Of a DNA stretch of 5,213 bases, positions 1-5,213 are shown piece after piece (position 1 is the stretch's first letter; every line of letters starts with the position of its first letter). A model generated the notes under the pieces. The model was not told the DNA's origin, did no database searches, and saw only the letters and a list, made by a program, of their open reading frames with translations. Source of the stretch: CAYNVS01 sp964400725 (lineage in GTDB: Bacteria > Myxococcota_A > SURF-8 > CAYNVS01); NCBI GenBank assembly GCA_964400725.1, contig CAYNVS010000095.1:1-5213 (forward strand), given 5' to 3'. The position numbers and the translations under genes are program-made.

Positions 1-357
1 TTGTATTTTCCTATTCGCAAAAGATGGAGCAAATACCCAAAGCAATTTTGTAAAATAAACCGCGAAACTAGTAGATGCTAGTAACTTTCCGACACGCTGG
101 TAAAATTTTACTTTTTCTTCATCTGGCGACACACTTGATAGTAAATTGACAGATTCGGCATTGTAAATAGCTTCTAATAGGATAAAAGAGACAGCAAAAA
201 TAATTAATACCCAGTCCGAAAGAGAAAATCTTTTAATATATTTTACAAAAGATGCAACTGTTTTATTCGCAAAATTGTAGATAGCAATTAGCACCTTACT
301 TAAAATAACTTTAATTGATGAATTTTTAATGTACGACAACATAAACCTCTTGATCAT
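1..357 (-). CDS. small predicted membrane protein, C-terminus beyond the window
   Basis: An open frame of 119 codons runs from an ATG at 357-355 to the left edge without a stop, so the C-terminus is missing. I do not recognise the protein. About 47 mainly polar, Lys-rich residues come first, then a clear membrane segment at about residues 48-65 (core WVLIIFAVSFILLEAIY), a charged stretch (residues 78-90, SPDEEKVKFYQR) and a second hydrophobic stretch at about 91-112. This suggests an inner-membrane protein with at least one, probably two, helices. The start at 357 is chosen because its ATG overlaps the TGA of the upstream gene (ATGA), the usual sign of translational coupling. An alternative in-frame ATG at 342-340 has AGAGG three bases upstream, which is rather close. 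It probably shares a transcript and perhaps a function with the exported protein upstream. That it is a gene is fairly sure; its function is unknown. Confidence 0.7.
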   Translation of the reverse strand, partial: MIKRFMLSYIKNSSIKVILSKVLIAIYNFANKTVASFVKYIKRFSLSDWVLIIFAVSFILLEAIYNAESVNLLSSVSPDEEKVKFYQRVGKLLASTSFAVYFTKLLWVFAPSFANRKIQ

Positions 358-1853
358 AAATTACACTTTTCAATCTTCAAGTCACTTTCTTTTAAACCAT
401 ACCAAGGATTTTGCCAAGACAAAGTTTCCTTGGCGGCATTGACAATTTCTTTTTCGCTTTCTTTTAGACTATTCTGCGCTGCCTTCCAATTTAAAAATGC
501 TATTTCTCCAAATAATCCCAAAGGACTTGTCATTCCTTTCAAAAGTGATTCTTCTCCCAGAATTTTCAATGTTAATGCATAGACAAGTAAACTAGATCTA
601 ATTTCCTGAACTTCAATAACCTCTGTTATTACATTTATTTTATCAGGATCCGTTTTACCAAGGTCAGCCAAAATAGCATTTTCATATTGCAAAAGGTAGC
701 TATCCAGAGGTAAAAGCATGGCCATCCTGATTATTTGAATCTCTGTTTTAAAAATACCGAGCCAAATTCCTCTAATTTTACTTCTTAAGGTGGTTTTATT
801 CTTGCCTTTTAAATTAGACAAGAATTTTTCGGTCAGTTTAAGGGAATTCAATTCTTTATGAATAATAGCATATTCAATCGTTTCTTTTAAAGTTACAAAT
901 AAATTATTATTTATTGAAAAAATATGATTTTTAGCTTTTTCAAAAGCTTTTTTCCAAACATCATCTTTAACTTCTAAGAAAGCTTTTTCTATTATATGAA
1001 GTCGAGCTTCGGCTATAGCAGCTTTTGCTATTATATTTGAAATGAAGTCAATTAAGGATATTCCCTCGTTCGCCATATTTGTAATCTCCCCTAATTTATC
1101 CAACGTGTCGCCAAGACTATTTAGCCATTTGGGTGTTTTGTCTTTATCAACCATAAGATACATTCTATCCTCAGTATGTTCCCAATTGGTTTTGCTAATA
1201 ATAATATTACGAAATGTATTCAGTATGTTTCTCACATCTTTATTATTTCCTTCCTGTGCCTCTTTGGATGCTATTTTCAGCAATTCGGCAATATCATGAG
1301 AAGTTTCTCCTGCACTGCTAATAGTCCTTGCGGACTCTCCTATTATATCCGTAAATGAATCCGCTTGTATCACTTTATTAAACGAAAATTGGTATGCGGC
1401 TTCTACAATGGAATCACGTGCTAACGCCGTTGCTGCCCATTCCGCGAGTTTTTTTCTTTTCGGATTCGAATCTTTATTTATAAACATTGCATCCTGTGGC
1501 AATTGCAGTATTTTCCTATAAGCTTCCGATAATGCGCCAAATCTATTCAAATCTCCTTTTGATAATTCAACACCTTGTTTTGAAATATTTTTAATACACA
1601 CCGAGGTAAACGGTGTTTTGTCACTTCCTTTGACCCAAATTTCAACTTTTAAACCGTCCTCTGTTCGTGTATATGTTTTCCATATCTGATATTCGTTCTT
1701 GCTTTTAATTATGTTGTTAATGGTTTTTTCCTGTGATTGAGAATAGTTTATAGGTAAAACACATAAAATCAAACAAATAATGGTAGTTGCTGTAACATTT
1801 GTTAAGGAAAATCCTTTATTTATATCTATAATTGTTACTTCATTTTTATTCAT
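354..1853 (-). CDS. predicted exported protein of unknown function, 499 aa
   Basis: I do not recognise this protein. The N-terminus has a short polar leader with Lys3 and Lys13, then a hydrophobic core at about residues 22-35 (ATTIICLILCVLPI) and a polar stretch (NYSQSQ), as in a signal peptide cleaved near residues 38-41. An uncleaved anchor is possible. Cys27 and Cys31 lie in the core, but neither has the small residue before it that a lipobox needs. Residues 50-95 look like a small beta-rich part (EYQIWKTYTRTEDGLKVEIWVKG). From about residue 100 on the sequence looks almost wholly alpha-helical, with many Lys/Glu/Ala/Leu stretches and one fairly apolar segment at about residues 262-280. 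There are no recognisable catalytic motifs. The start is supported by AGGAGA at 1866-1861, eight bases before the ATG. The gene is very AT-rich. It overlaps a small membrane-protein gene downstream, so the two probably act together at the cell envelope. This last point is inference. Confidence 0.85.
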   Translation of the reverse strand: MNKNEVTIIDINKGFSLTNVTATTIICLILCVLPINYSQSQEKTINNIIKSKNEYQIWKTYTRTEDGLKVEIWVKGSDKTPFTSVCIKNISKQGVELSKGDLNRFGALSEAYRKILQLPQDAMFINKDSNPKRKKLAEWAATALARDSIVEAAYQFSFNKVIQADSFTDIIGESARTISSAGETSHDIAELLKIASKEAQEGNNKDVRNILNTFRNIIISKTNWEHTEDRMYLMVDKDKTPKWLNSLGDTLDKLGEITNMANEGISLIDFISNIIAKAAIAEARLHIIEKAFLEVKDDVWKKAFEKAKNHIFSINNNLFVTLKETIEYAIIHKELNSLKLTEKFLSNLKGKNKTTLRSKIRGIWLGIFKTEIQIIRMAMLLPLDSYLLQYENAILADLGKTDPDKINVITEVIEVQEIRSSLLVYALTLKILGEESLLKGMTSPLGLFGEIAFLNWKAAQNSLKESEKEIVNAAKETLSWQNPWYGLKESDLKIEKCNL

Positions 1854-1860
1854 TGTTTTG

Positions 1861-1866
1861 TCTCCT
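1861..1866 (-). promoter_or_regulatory. ribosome binding site of the exported-protein gene
   Basis: AGGAGA on the minus strand lies seven to eight bases before the ATG at 1853. It is a strong Shine-Dalgarno match and fixes the start of the 499-residue protein. Confidence 0.75.
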
Positions 1867-1898
1867 GAGCCACTTGCACAATTAAAAGATCACGTTAT

Positions 1899-1926
1899 AT
1901 TGTATAAAATAAAGAACAGGAGTAAA
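1899..1926 (-). promoter_or_regulatory. possible promoter of the exported-protein operon
   Basis: On the minus strand TTTACT (1926-1921) and TACAAT (1904-1899) are separated by 16 bases, a moderate match to sigma70-type -35 and -10 boxes about 50 bases before the start codon. The region is AT-rich, so chance matches are likely. On the plus strand an overlapping pair, TTGCAC (1874-1879) and TATATT (1896-1901) with a 16-base spacer, could serve the divergent transposase remnant. Both are weak calls. Confidence 0.35.
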
Positions 1927-1976
1927 AAGAAAGCCACTCTTTAAGATAAGACAAATTAAAAAAAGGAGCAGCTTTC

Positions 1977-2057
1977 ATGGCAAATATATCACGGCTTTGG
2001 AGCAGAATACAAGTATTTTTATTCCCTCAACTCGAAAGAGTTTTGGGAGCTCTGTAA
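1977..2057 (+). pseudogene. N-terminal fragment of a transposase, cut off by an IS21-type end
   Basis: A 26-codon frame starts at an ATG preceded by AAGGAG (1963-1968, eight bases away), a strong ribosome binding site. The peptide (MANISRLWSRIQVFLFP, then QLERVLGAL) resembles, from memory, the first residues of IS transposases of a DDE type whose N-terminus reads RIQ..LFP.LEE.LG.LTEK. I think IS5-like, but cannot confirm the family. The match breaks exactly where the IS21-type terminal repeat begins at 2053, and the stop codon TAA comes from that repeat. The rest of the gene is not in the window, so this is a fossil of an older insertion sequence interrupted by a later one. An unrelated small gene is possible but less likely. 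Confidence 0.5.
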
Positions 2058-2111
2058 ACGGCGGCTGAAAAGCGCGGCGGTCGGCGGGTAGCGGTCGAAA
2101 AACGCGGCGCC
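2053..2111 (+). repeat. IS21 end on the istB side, two tandem repeats
   Basis: The outer repeat (2053-2081) begins TGTAAACGGCGGCTGAAAAG. A second, diverged copy lies at about 2089-2111 (AGCGGTCGAAAAACGCGGCG). Such repeated ends are the IstA binding sites in the family. The outer 29 bases match the solo end at 3832-3804 in 28 positions, which is much closer than the match to the element's other end at 3479. Confidence 0.8.
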
Positions 2112-2178
2112 TAGTTAATGTTTATTCATTTAATCCTTGAATGTCAATTTCCATAGGTTGAAACCTTTGTTTCTTTGG

Positions 2179-2487
2179 CTAAGAGCTTTGATTTGACTTT
2201 TTACCCGAGCGTTTAAGAGCCTCTTTAAGGCGGTAGCTTTCACCGTTGGCTTCAATGATATGCACACGGTGAGTTAGTCGGTCCAGCAAAGCGCCTGTGA
2301 GTCGTTCGCTGCCAAATACTTCGGTCCACGACTCGAAAGGCAGGTTAGACGTAACCAGCAGACTTGTTTTTTCATAAGCCCTGCCGACAATTTCGAAAAG
2401 CAGTTCGGCGCCGGCCTTTGAAAAGGGGACATATCCAAGCTCGTCGAGTACCGGCAGCTGAAAACGTTCCAGTTGTTTGTAGAAACG
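2179..2487 (-). pseudogene. istB: IstB, C-terminal fragment of the IS21 helper ATPase
   Basis: The 102 residues read as the end of IstB, the AAA+ ATPase that assembles on target DNA and directs the IS21 transposase. Visible parts are the Walker B motif (LPVLDELGYVPFSKAG), the sensor-1-like TSNLPF, and the conserved block GSERLTGALLDRLTHRVHIIE with its arginines, followed by the usual GESYRL tail. IstB is normally about 250 residues. The N-terminal domain and the Walker A P-loop are absent, so no ATPase can be made. There is no start codon or ribosome binding site of its own. The frame continues directly from istA after one TAA codon (2490-2488), showing that a deletion joined the two genes. 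The TAG at 2181-2179 is the natural end. Identity is certain from the motifs; loss of function is near certain. Confidence 0.88.
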
Positions 2488-3339
2488 TTATTTCCCGCGG
2501 ACGCGCCGCTTGAGGTCGTCGGCGCATCGCGCGCTAAGCATGGCGTTTAAGTCTCCAAAACCGCTCGCGCTCGGCACGGGAACCATGAAATTCAGCCGGG
2601 CATACTTTACCGTGTTTTCCACCACGCCTTTTTCGTTTGGCCGACGAGGACGGCAGAAGCGATGCGAAAACAAATAGAAGCTCTGAAGCTGCAGAAAGCC
2701 GTCGGTAAGCGTCCTTTCGCTTCCGGTTATGCTCTTAACCGCTATCCGAAGATTGTCGTAAGAAATCCGAGCCGGCGCTCCCCCGAAGAACTCGAAGGCG
2801 CGGACGTGCCCCTCCTGAAATGTCTCAGTGCATTCCTTCTCGAATGCAGCCATGAAAAAGGCGTCCGAGTATGGCAGAGCCATTAGAAATACTGAAACCT
2901 TCCGCAACGACCCGCCCATCTTTACCAGAGCGTCGAAGAAGTCGACCTGCGCCTCCCCCGGACGCAGAGTCAAAGGCATGAACGCTTCCCGGCGCGTCTT
3001 GTGAATCTCCTTGACCGCCATCCTCACCTGCGTATAACCCCCGGCATACCCCTCTTCCCGCAGCCGCTCAAATATACGCTGCGCAGTATGTCGCTGTTTT
3101 ACGGGAAACGATTTGTCTTCCTCTATAATCTCCTCTATCCGGTGAAGATACGGCCCCAATTTAGGCTTTTCTCTCGGCTTGCTCAGACCGTAACCGGGCG
3201 GAGAACTGTGCGCCAGTATTTTCTCCAACGTCTTCCAATGCAGCCCCGTCTCACGGATTACGCTCCGCTTGCTTGCCTTATCCCTAAGAACGCTCTGCCG
3301 AATGCTTGCCCATTGCTTCATTTCCTTGTACACCTCCAT
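2488..3339 (-). pseudogene. istA: IstA, IS21 transposase with C-terminal truncation
   Basis: IstA cuts and joins the IS21 ends. The N-terminal helix-turn-helix lies at about residues 12-44 (ASKRSVIRETGLHWKTLEKI). The retroviral-integrase-like core follows, with Asp133 (GEAQVDF), Asp195 (SYDNLRIAV) and Glu241 (NEKGVVEN), so the DDE triad is complete. Full IstA proteins are about 400-500 residues. This one stops at 283, just after DDLKRRVRGK, losing the C-terminal beta domain and tail, and the next in-frame codons belong to IstB. The ATG at 3339 has a Shine-Dalgarno (GGAGG at 3345-3341) only one base away. The in-frame GTG at 3333 has that same site seven bases upstream, so it is the better start and gives a protein beginning (M)YKEMKQW, as in relatives. 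It may bind its ends, but is unlikely to be active alone. Confidence 0.88.
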
Positions 3340-3363
3340 ACCTCCGATCTGGATCGCCAGTAT

Positions 3364-3393
3364 AAAATGGCTTCTGATTCATTATGCCATTTT
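3364..3393. repeat. inverted repeat upstream of istA
   Basis: AAAATGGC (3364-3371) and GCCATTTT (3386-3393) form a perfect 8-base inverted repeat with a 14-base loop, between the IS end and the istA start. It could be a binding site, or a transcript hairpin that hinders translation when istA is read from an outside promoter. The role is inferred; the pairing is visible. Confidence 0.4.
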
Positions 3394-3423
3394 TTTGACA
3401 ATCCAATCGGCTGCCTTCTGGAA

Positions 3424-3479
3424 GCGTCGCACTTTTCAACCGCCACGCTACCCGCCGCACTTTTAAACCGCTATTTGCA
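3424..3479 (-). repeat. IS21 end on the istA side, two tandem repeats
   Basis: Read on the minus strand the end begins TGCAAATAGCGGTTTAAAAG, with a second copy (GGCGGTTGAAAAGTGCGACG) about 36 bases further in. The boundary at 3479 is set by the ATPase reading frame: its coding match stops at Leu-Gln, and the next codons TGC AAA TAG are the IS end. The istA start lies about 90 bases beyond the inner repeat. Confidence 0.8.
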
Positions 3480-3677
3480 CTGAAGGAACAGCGACGGGTC
3501 TTCCTTCGCCAGTCTTAAGGTCAGCGGGTCGTCTAGGGAGACGTAAGTTCTGTCTTTGCCGCCGAGGCGCCGTAAAAGAGTCGTTTTACCAACTTGTCTC
3601 GCCCCCGTAACAAGTAATACAGGGAACTGCTTCGACGCTTCGCCCATGAACTTTTCAAGCGTACGGGATAAATACAT
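3471..3677 (-). pseudogene. AAA/DUF4143-type ATPase, N-terminal fragment cut by the IS21 end
   Basis: The 68 residues match the start of the widespread AAA_14/DUF4143 ATPases, which are about 400 residues long and whose cell role is poorly known. MYLSRTLEKF is followed by the strand and P-loop PVLLVTGARQVGKTTLLRRL (Walker A, about residues 19-38). Then come TYVSLDDPLTLRLAKEDP and SLFLQ, the point just before the family's Walker B region. There the IS21 terminus starts, adding Cys-Lys and a TAG stop. The Walker B, the C-terminal part and DUF4143 are absent from the window, so this is a broken gene. The start ATG has TTGAGG four to five bases upstream, and a strong promoter lies further up. With a P-loop but no Walker B, the remnant should not hydrolyse ATP. 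Confidence 0.82.
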
Positions 3678-3701
3678 ATTGCCTCAACAATCAAATCGTC
3701 C

Positions 3702-3724
3702 ATAATGCAACACGATTGCATTAT
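3702..3724. promoter_or_regulatory. palindromic operator candidate over the ATPase promoter -10
   Basis: ATAATGCAA (3702-3710) and TTGCATTAT (3716-3724) form a perfect 9-base inverted repeat with a 5-base centre. It covers most of the -10 box and the expected transcription start, the classic place for a repressor site. In the transcript only part of it would be present, so a DNA-binding role is more likely than an RNA hairpin. No regulator gene is visible nearby. Confidence 0.5.
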
Positions 3725-3747
3725 AGTCGCTGATTGATATTTGTCAA
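3720..3747 (-). promoter_or_regulatory. sigma70-type promoter of the ATPase fragment
   Basis: On the minus strand a perfect TTGACA (3747-3742) and a perfect TATAAT (3725-3720) are separated by 16 bases, slightly shorter than the ideal 17. The predicted start is about 35 bases before the ATPase ATG. With the rest of the ATPase gone, transcription from here would run into the IS21 end and on to istA. Confidence 0.75.
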
Positions 3748-3803
3748 ATTGTTTCCGTATGTTTTGGCAGCTATTCTTGTCATGCGCGTTATCTCGGTTG
3801 TGA

Positions 3804-3832
3804 ACCGCCGCGCTTTTCAACCGCCGTTTACA
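3804..3832 (-). repeat. solo IS21-type terminal repeat
   Basis: Read on the minus strand from 3832 it begins TGTAAACGGCGGTTGAAAAG and matches the element's left end (2053-2081) in 28 of 29 bases, in inverted orientation. After base 29 the similarity stops: there is no second tandem copy and no istA or istB sequence next to it. It is either the scar of another IS21 copy or the true outer end of a larger composite unit (2053-3832) carrying the ATPase fragment. It ends ten bases from the stop codon of the PLD-like gene. Confidence 0.75.
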
Positions 3833-3842
3833 AGCGTTTTAT

Positions 3843-5213
3843 TCAACTAAAATTAATACCTGAATAACCTAAAGCATATAGCGTTTTGCTTACTCGATTG
3901 TTCCGCGGTGGGAATTCATCCTGTCTTGCATAACCGATCAGTTCACCTAGAATATTAACGCCTAAATGCGATATTTTCCAATTGGGATCAGTCACTGCTA
4001 ACCATATTCGAGCTGCGGCTTCATGTTCGTAGTTCATTTCCGTCTTATCGCCCCAAATTACGAATTCAAGCACTTCTTGAATCGTCTTTATGCCGGCAGA
4101 CCGTTGCTCTAATAAATATTTTGCAAATAGACTGCACCGTTCTTCGCGTGTTCTTGTTTCATTTGCATCAAGCCCTAGCTCAAGGTTGGAAATTTGCCGC
4201 GCATGTTCGCGTGAGGAATGACATAAATAAATAATTCGATCTAGTTTCTCTTCATCCAATAGTCTAATTTCCGATTGTTTTAAAAGTAGTTGTAATTCTT
4301 TTGGGCTGTTATTCATCCAATACAACCAGTCAGAACCCTTTTCATGCGAGGTTTTTTGCCACTCAAGGATCATTGAATTTAGCGCTGTATCAGGGTTTAA
4401 GCAGTTTCTGTCATGCGCTTTTAGTAATTCGGTTTTACTATCACCCGTTTTTCTAAAATTAATATCCCAAAACCATTCTGTAGCTTGATCCTGAACTATT
4501 GAAGGATTTACATCATGTGATACCCAGCTTGGCCAATTCATTTTCTGGCTATCAAATAGCGCTGTAATTTTTCTTAATAACGTTAAACCCTGATTCCATT
4601 CATTTATAAAGTTCTTTCTCGCATCCCCACCTATTTCATGGCGACTCATTACATCAATTATTGAACGTTCGCCTAGAATATTCTTGAGCGACTCGTTCAC
4701 AATCTTTTCAAAAGCTAATTCTTCGTTCCGCAGCTTCGCACGTGATGGTGATATTTGAAGAGTTTTGATAGCTTTTAAAATTTCTTTAGTAGCTTCCGTA
4801 GAACGCTCTTGTATGACATCGATGATTGAGGACAGTTCATCTATCATTGAAAATTTAAGCAAGTCATCTTGTGTAAACCATACGCCACATTCAACGTTGC
4901 TTGTCCAAGCTCTTTTCGACAAATTTGCAGAACCAATGTAAGCTCCGACTCCTTTGAACCACATTATTTTTGGATGGTAAAAATCGCGTATTAAATACAG
5001 TCGCCAAGAAGTATTAGATGCATCTAAAAAATACTGAATAATGTCAGTATTCGGATTTCCCATGCCATCACATAAGGCATACAAACTCAGTGGAACGTTC
5101 TTTTCCGAAGCCAGTTTAAAAATGCTATCCATGTTTGACACGTAAGCGACAGCAAGAATGATCTCTTCTAACTGCCGATTAGCTTCAAGTTGGACAAAAT
5201 TTTCCAACCAACA
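3843..5213 (-). CDS. PLD-like nuclease-fold protein with unknown C-terminal region; N-terminus may lie outside
   Basis: The N-terminal 115 or so residues look like one phospholipase-D-type catalytic module. A first strand (EEIILAVAYVSN) is followed by the active-site motif HPK (His78, Lys80, counted from the TTG at 5207), then GSANLS (Gly92, Ser93, Asn95) and NVE (Glu106). This HxK...GSxN form occurs in Nuc-, BfiI- and helicase-associated nucleases. The Asp of the full HKD motif is replaced here by Lys85. With only one motif, such enzymes usually dimerise to build the active site. The remaining 330 or so residues, mostly helical with Trp-rich patches and an ending PPRNNRVSKTLYALGY, are not a domain I can name. 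No ATG fits the start: the frame begins TTG at 5207 but stays open through TGG and TGT to the edge, so a start outside the window is likely. Substrate and role are unknown; a DNA-acting or defence role is inference. Confidence 0.75.
   Translation of the reverse strand, partial: CWLENFVQLEANRQLEEIILAVAYVSNMDSIFKLASEKNVPLSLYALCDGMGNPNTDIIQYFLDASNTSWRLYLIRDFYHPKIMWFKGVGAYIGSANLSKRAWTSNVECGVWFTQDDLLKFSMIDELSSIIDVIQERSTEATKEILKAIKTLQISPSRAKLRNEELAFEKIVNESLKNILGERSIIDVMSRHEIGGDARKNFINEWNQGLTLLRKITALFDSQKMNWPSWVSHDVNPSIVQDQATEWFWDINFRKTGDSKTELLKAHDRNCLNPDTALNSMILEWQKTSHEKGSDWLYWMNNSPKELQLLLKQSEIRLLDEEKLDRIIYLCHSSREHARQISNLELGLDANETRTREERCSLFAKYLLEQRSAGIKTIQEVLEFVIWGDKTEMNYEHEAAARIWLAVTDPNWKISHLGVNILGELIGYARQDEFPPRNNRVSKTLYALGYSGINFS

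Larger units (their letters stand above)
2053..3479 (-). mobile_element. IS21-family insertion sequence, internally deleted and probably chimeric
   Basis: The segment is bounded by related inverted ends that start TGTAAACGGCGG (2053, plus strand) and TGCAAATAGCGG (3479, minus strand). Each contains two copies of a GCGG-T-AAAA-GCGGCG type repeat, matching the multiple terminal repeats of IS21 elements, which bind IstA. Inside, read on the minus strand, are istA then istB, the normal IS21 order. IS21 elements are usually about 2-2.5 kb; this one is about 1.4 kb because the end of istA and most of istB are missing, so it cannot transpose by itself. No target duplication is seen: the bases outside the left end (GGAGCTC) and right end (CTGAAGG) do not match. 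The two flanks come from different broken genes. The element is markedly more GC-rich than the left block. Confidence 0.85.

Noticed and set aside
1042..1358. Plus-strand open frames of 60 and 85 codons
   Set aside because: They lie antisense inside the 499-residue gene, overlap each other in different frames, have no good ribosome binding site and give no recognisable protein.
2112..2178. Terminator or small gene between the istB stop and the IS end
   Set aside because: Only a 4-base stem (GGTT/AACC near 2156) and a 10-codon frame are present, with no T-run in a terminator arrangement; too weak to call.
2662..3483. Plus-strand open frames of 65 to 160 codons across istA
   Set aside because: They are antisense to a clearly recognisable istA; open frames on the opposite strand are expected in GC-rich coding DNA.
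2046..3486. Target-site duplication around the IS21 element
   Set aside because: Bases outside 2053 (GGAGCTC) match neither those after 3479 (CTGAAGG) nor those after 3832 (AGCGTTT) as a direct repeat.
3795..3807. Hairpin CGGTT-GTG-AACCG as a terminator of the PLD-like gene
   Set aside because: The stem is only 5 bases, no T-run follows, and it overlaps the solo IS end.
3533..3820. 95-codon minus-strand frame over the ATPase start
   Set aside because: It is in another frame from the P-loop ATPase, passes through the promoter and the solo IS end, and its peptide shows no domain.
1..5213. CRISPR array, tRNA or rRNA
   Set aside because: No regularly spaced repeats and no cloverleaf or rRNA-like segments were seen on either strand.

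Overview
The window is bacterial: it has Shine-Dalgarno start sites, a near-consensus sigma70-type promoter and IS21-family insertion-sequence genes. A signal-peptide-like leader and an IS-rich accessory setting are visible, but nothing fixes the taxon. Base composition is patchy. The left third is strongly AT-rich (positions 901-960 hold 10 G/C in 60), while the IS21 core is GC-rich (positions 2521-2580 hold 39 in 60), so the region looks assembled from imported pieces.

Left block (1-1853, minus strand): a two-gene unit. A 499-residue predicted exported protein of no family I recognise is followed, through a 4-base ATGA overlap, by a small membrane protein that runs off the left edge. A good Shine-Dalgarno and a possible promoter precede the first gene. 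Divergently placed at 1977-2057 is the first 25 or so codons of a transposase, cut off by an IS21-type end.

Middle block (2053-3832): a degraded IS21-family element on the minus strand. It has a two-repeat end at 2053-2111, the last 102 residues of IstB, an IstA with an intact DDE core but no C-terminal part, and a two-repeat end at 3424-3479. IstA and IstB are fused in frame across a large deletion with a single TAA at the join. The right end lies inside an AAA/DUF4143-type ATPase gene, of which only the promoter and the first 66 or so codons remain. The left end lies inside the unrelated transposase. The two flanks do not belong together, which suggests recombination between two IS21 copies. 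A third, solo IS21-type end (3804-3832) sits between the ATPase promoter and the next gene.

Right block (3843-5213, minus strand): a protein with an N-terminal phospholipase-D-like nuclease fold (one HxK...GSxN motif) and a long C-terminal region I do not recognise. Its frame is open to the right edge, so the true start may lie outside the window. The genes do not form one obvious pathway. The unknown cargo is the exported/membrane pair and the PLD-like protein, separated by IS wreckage.
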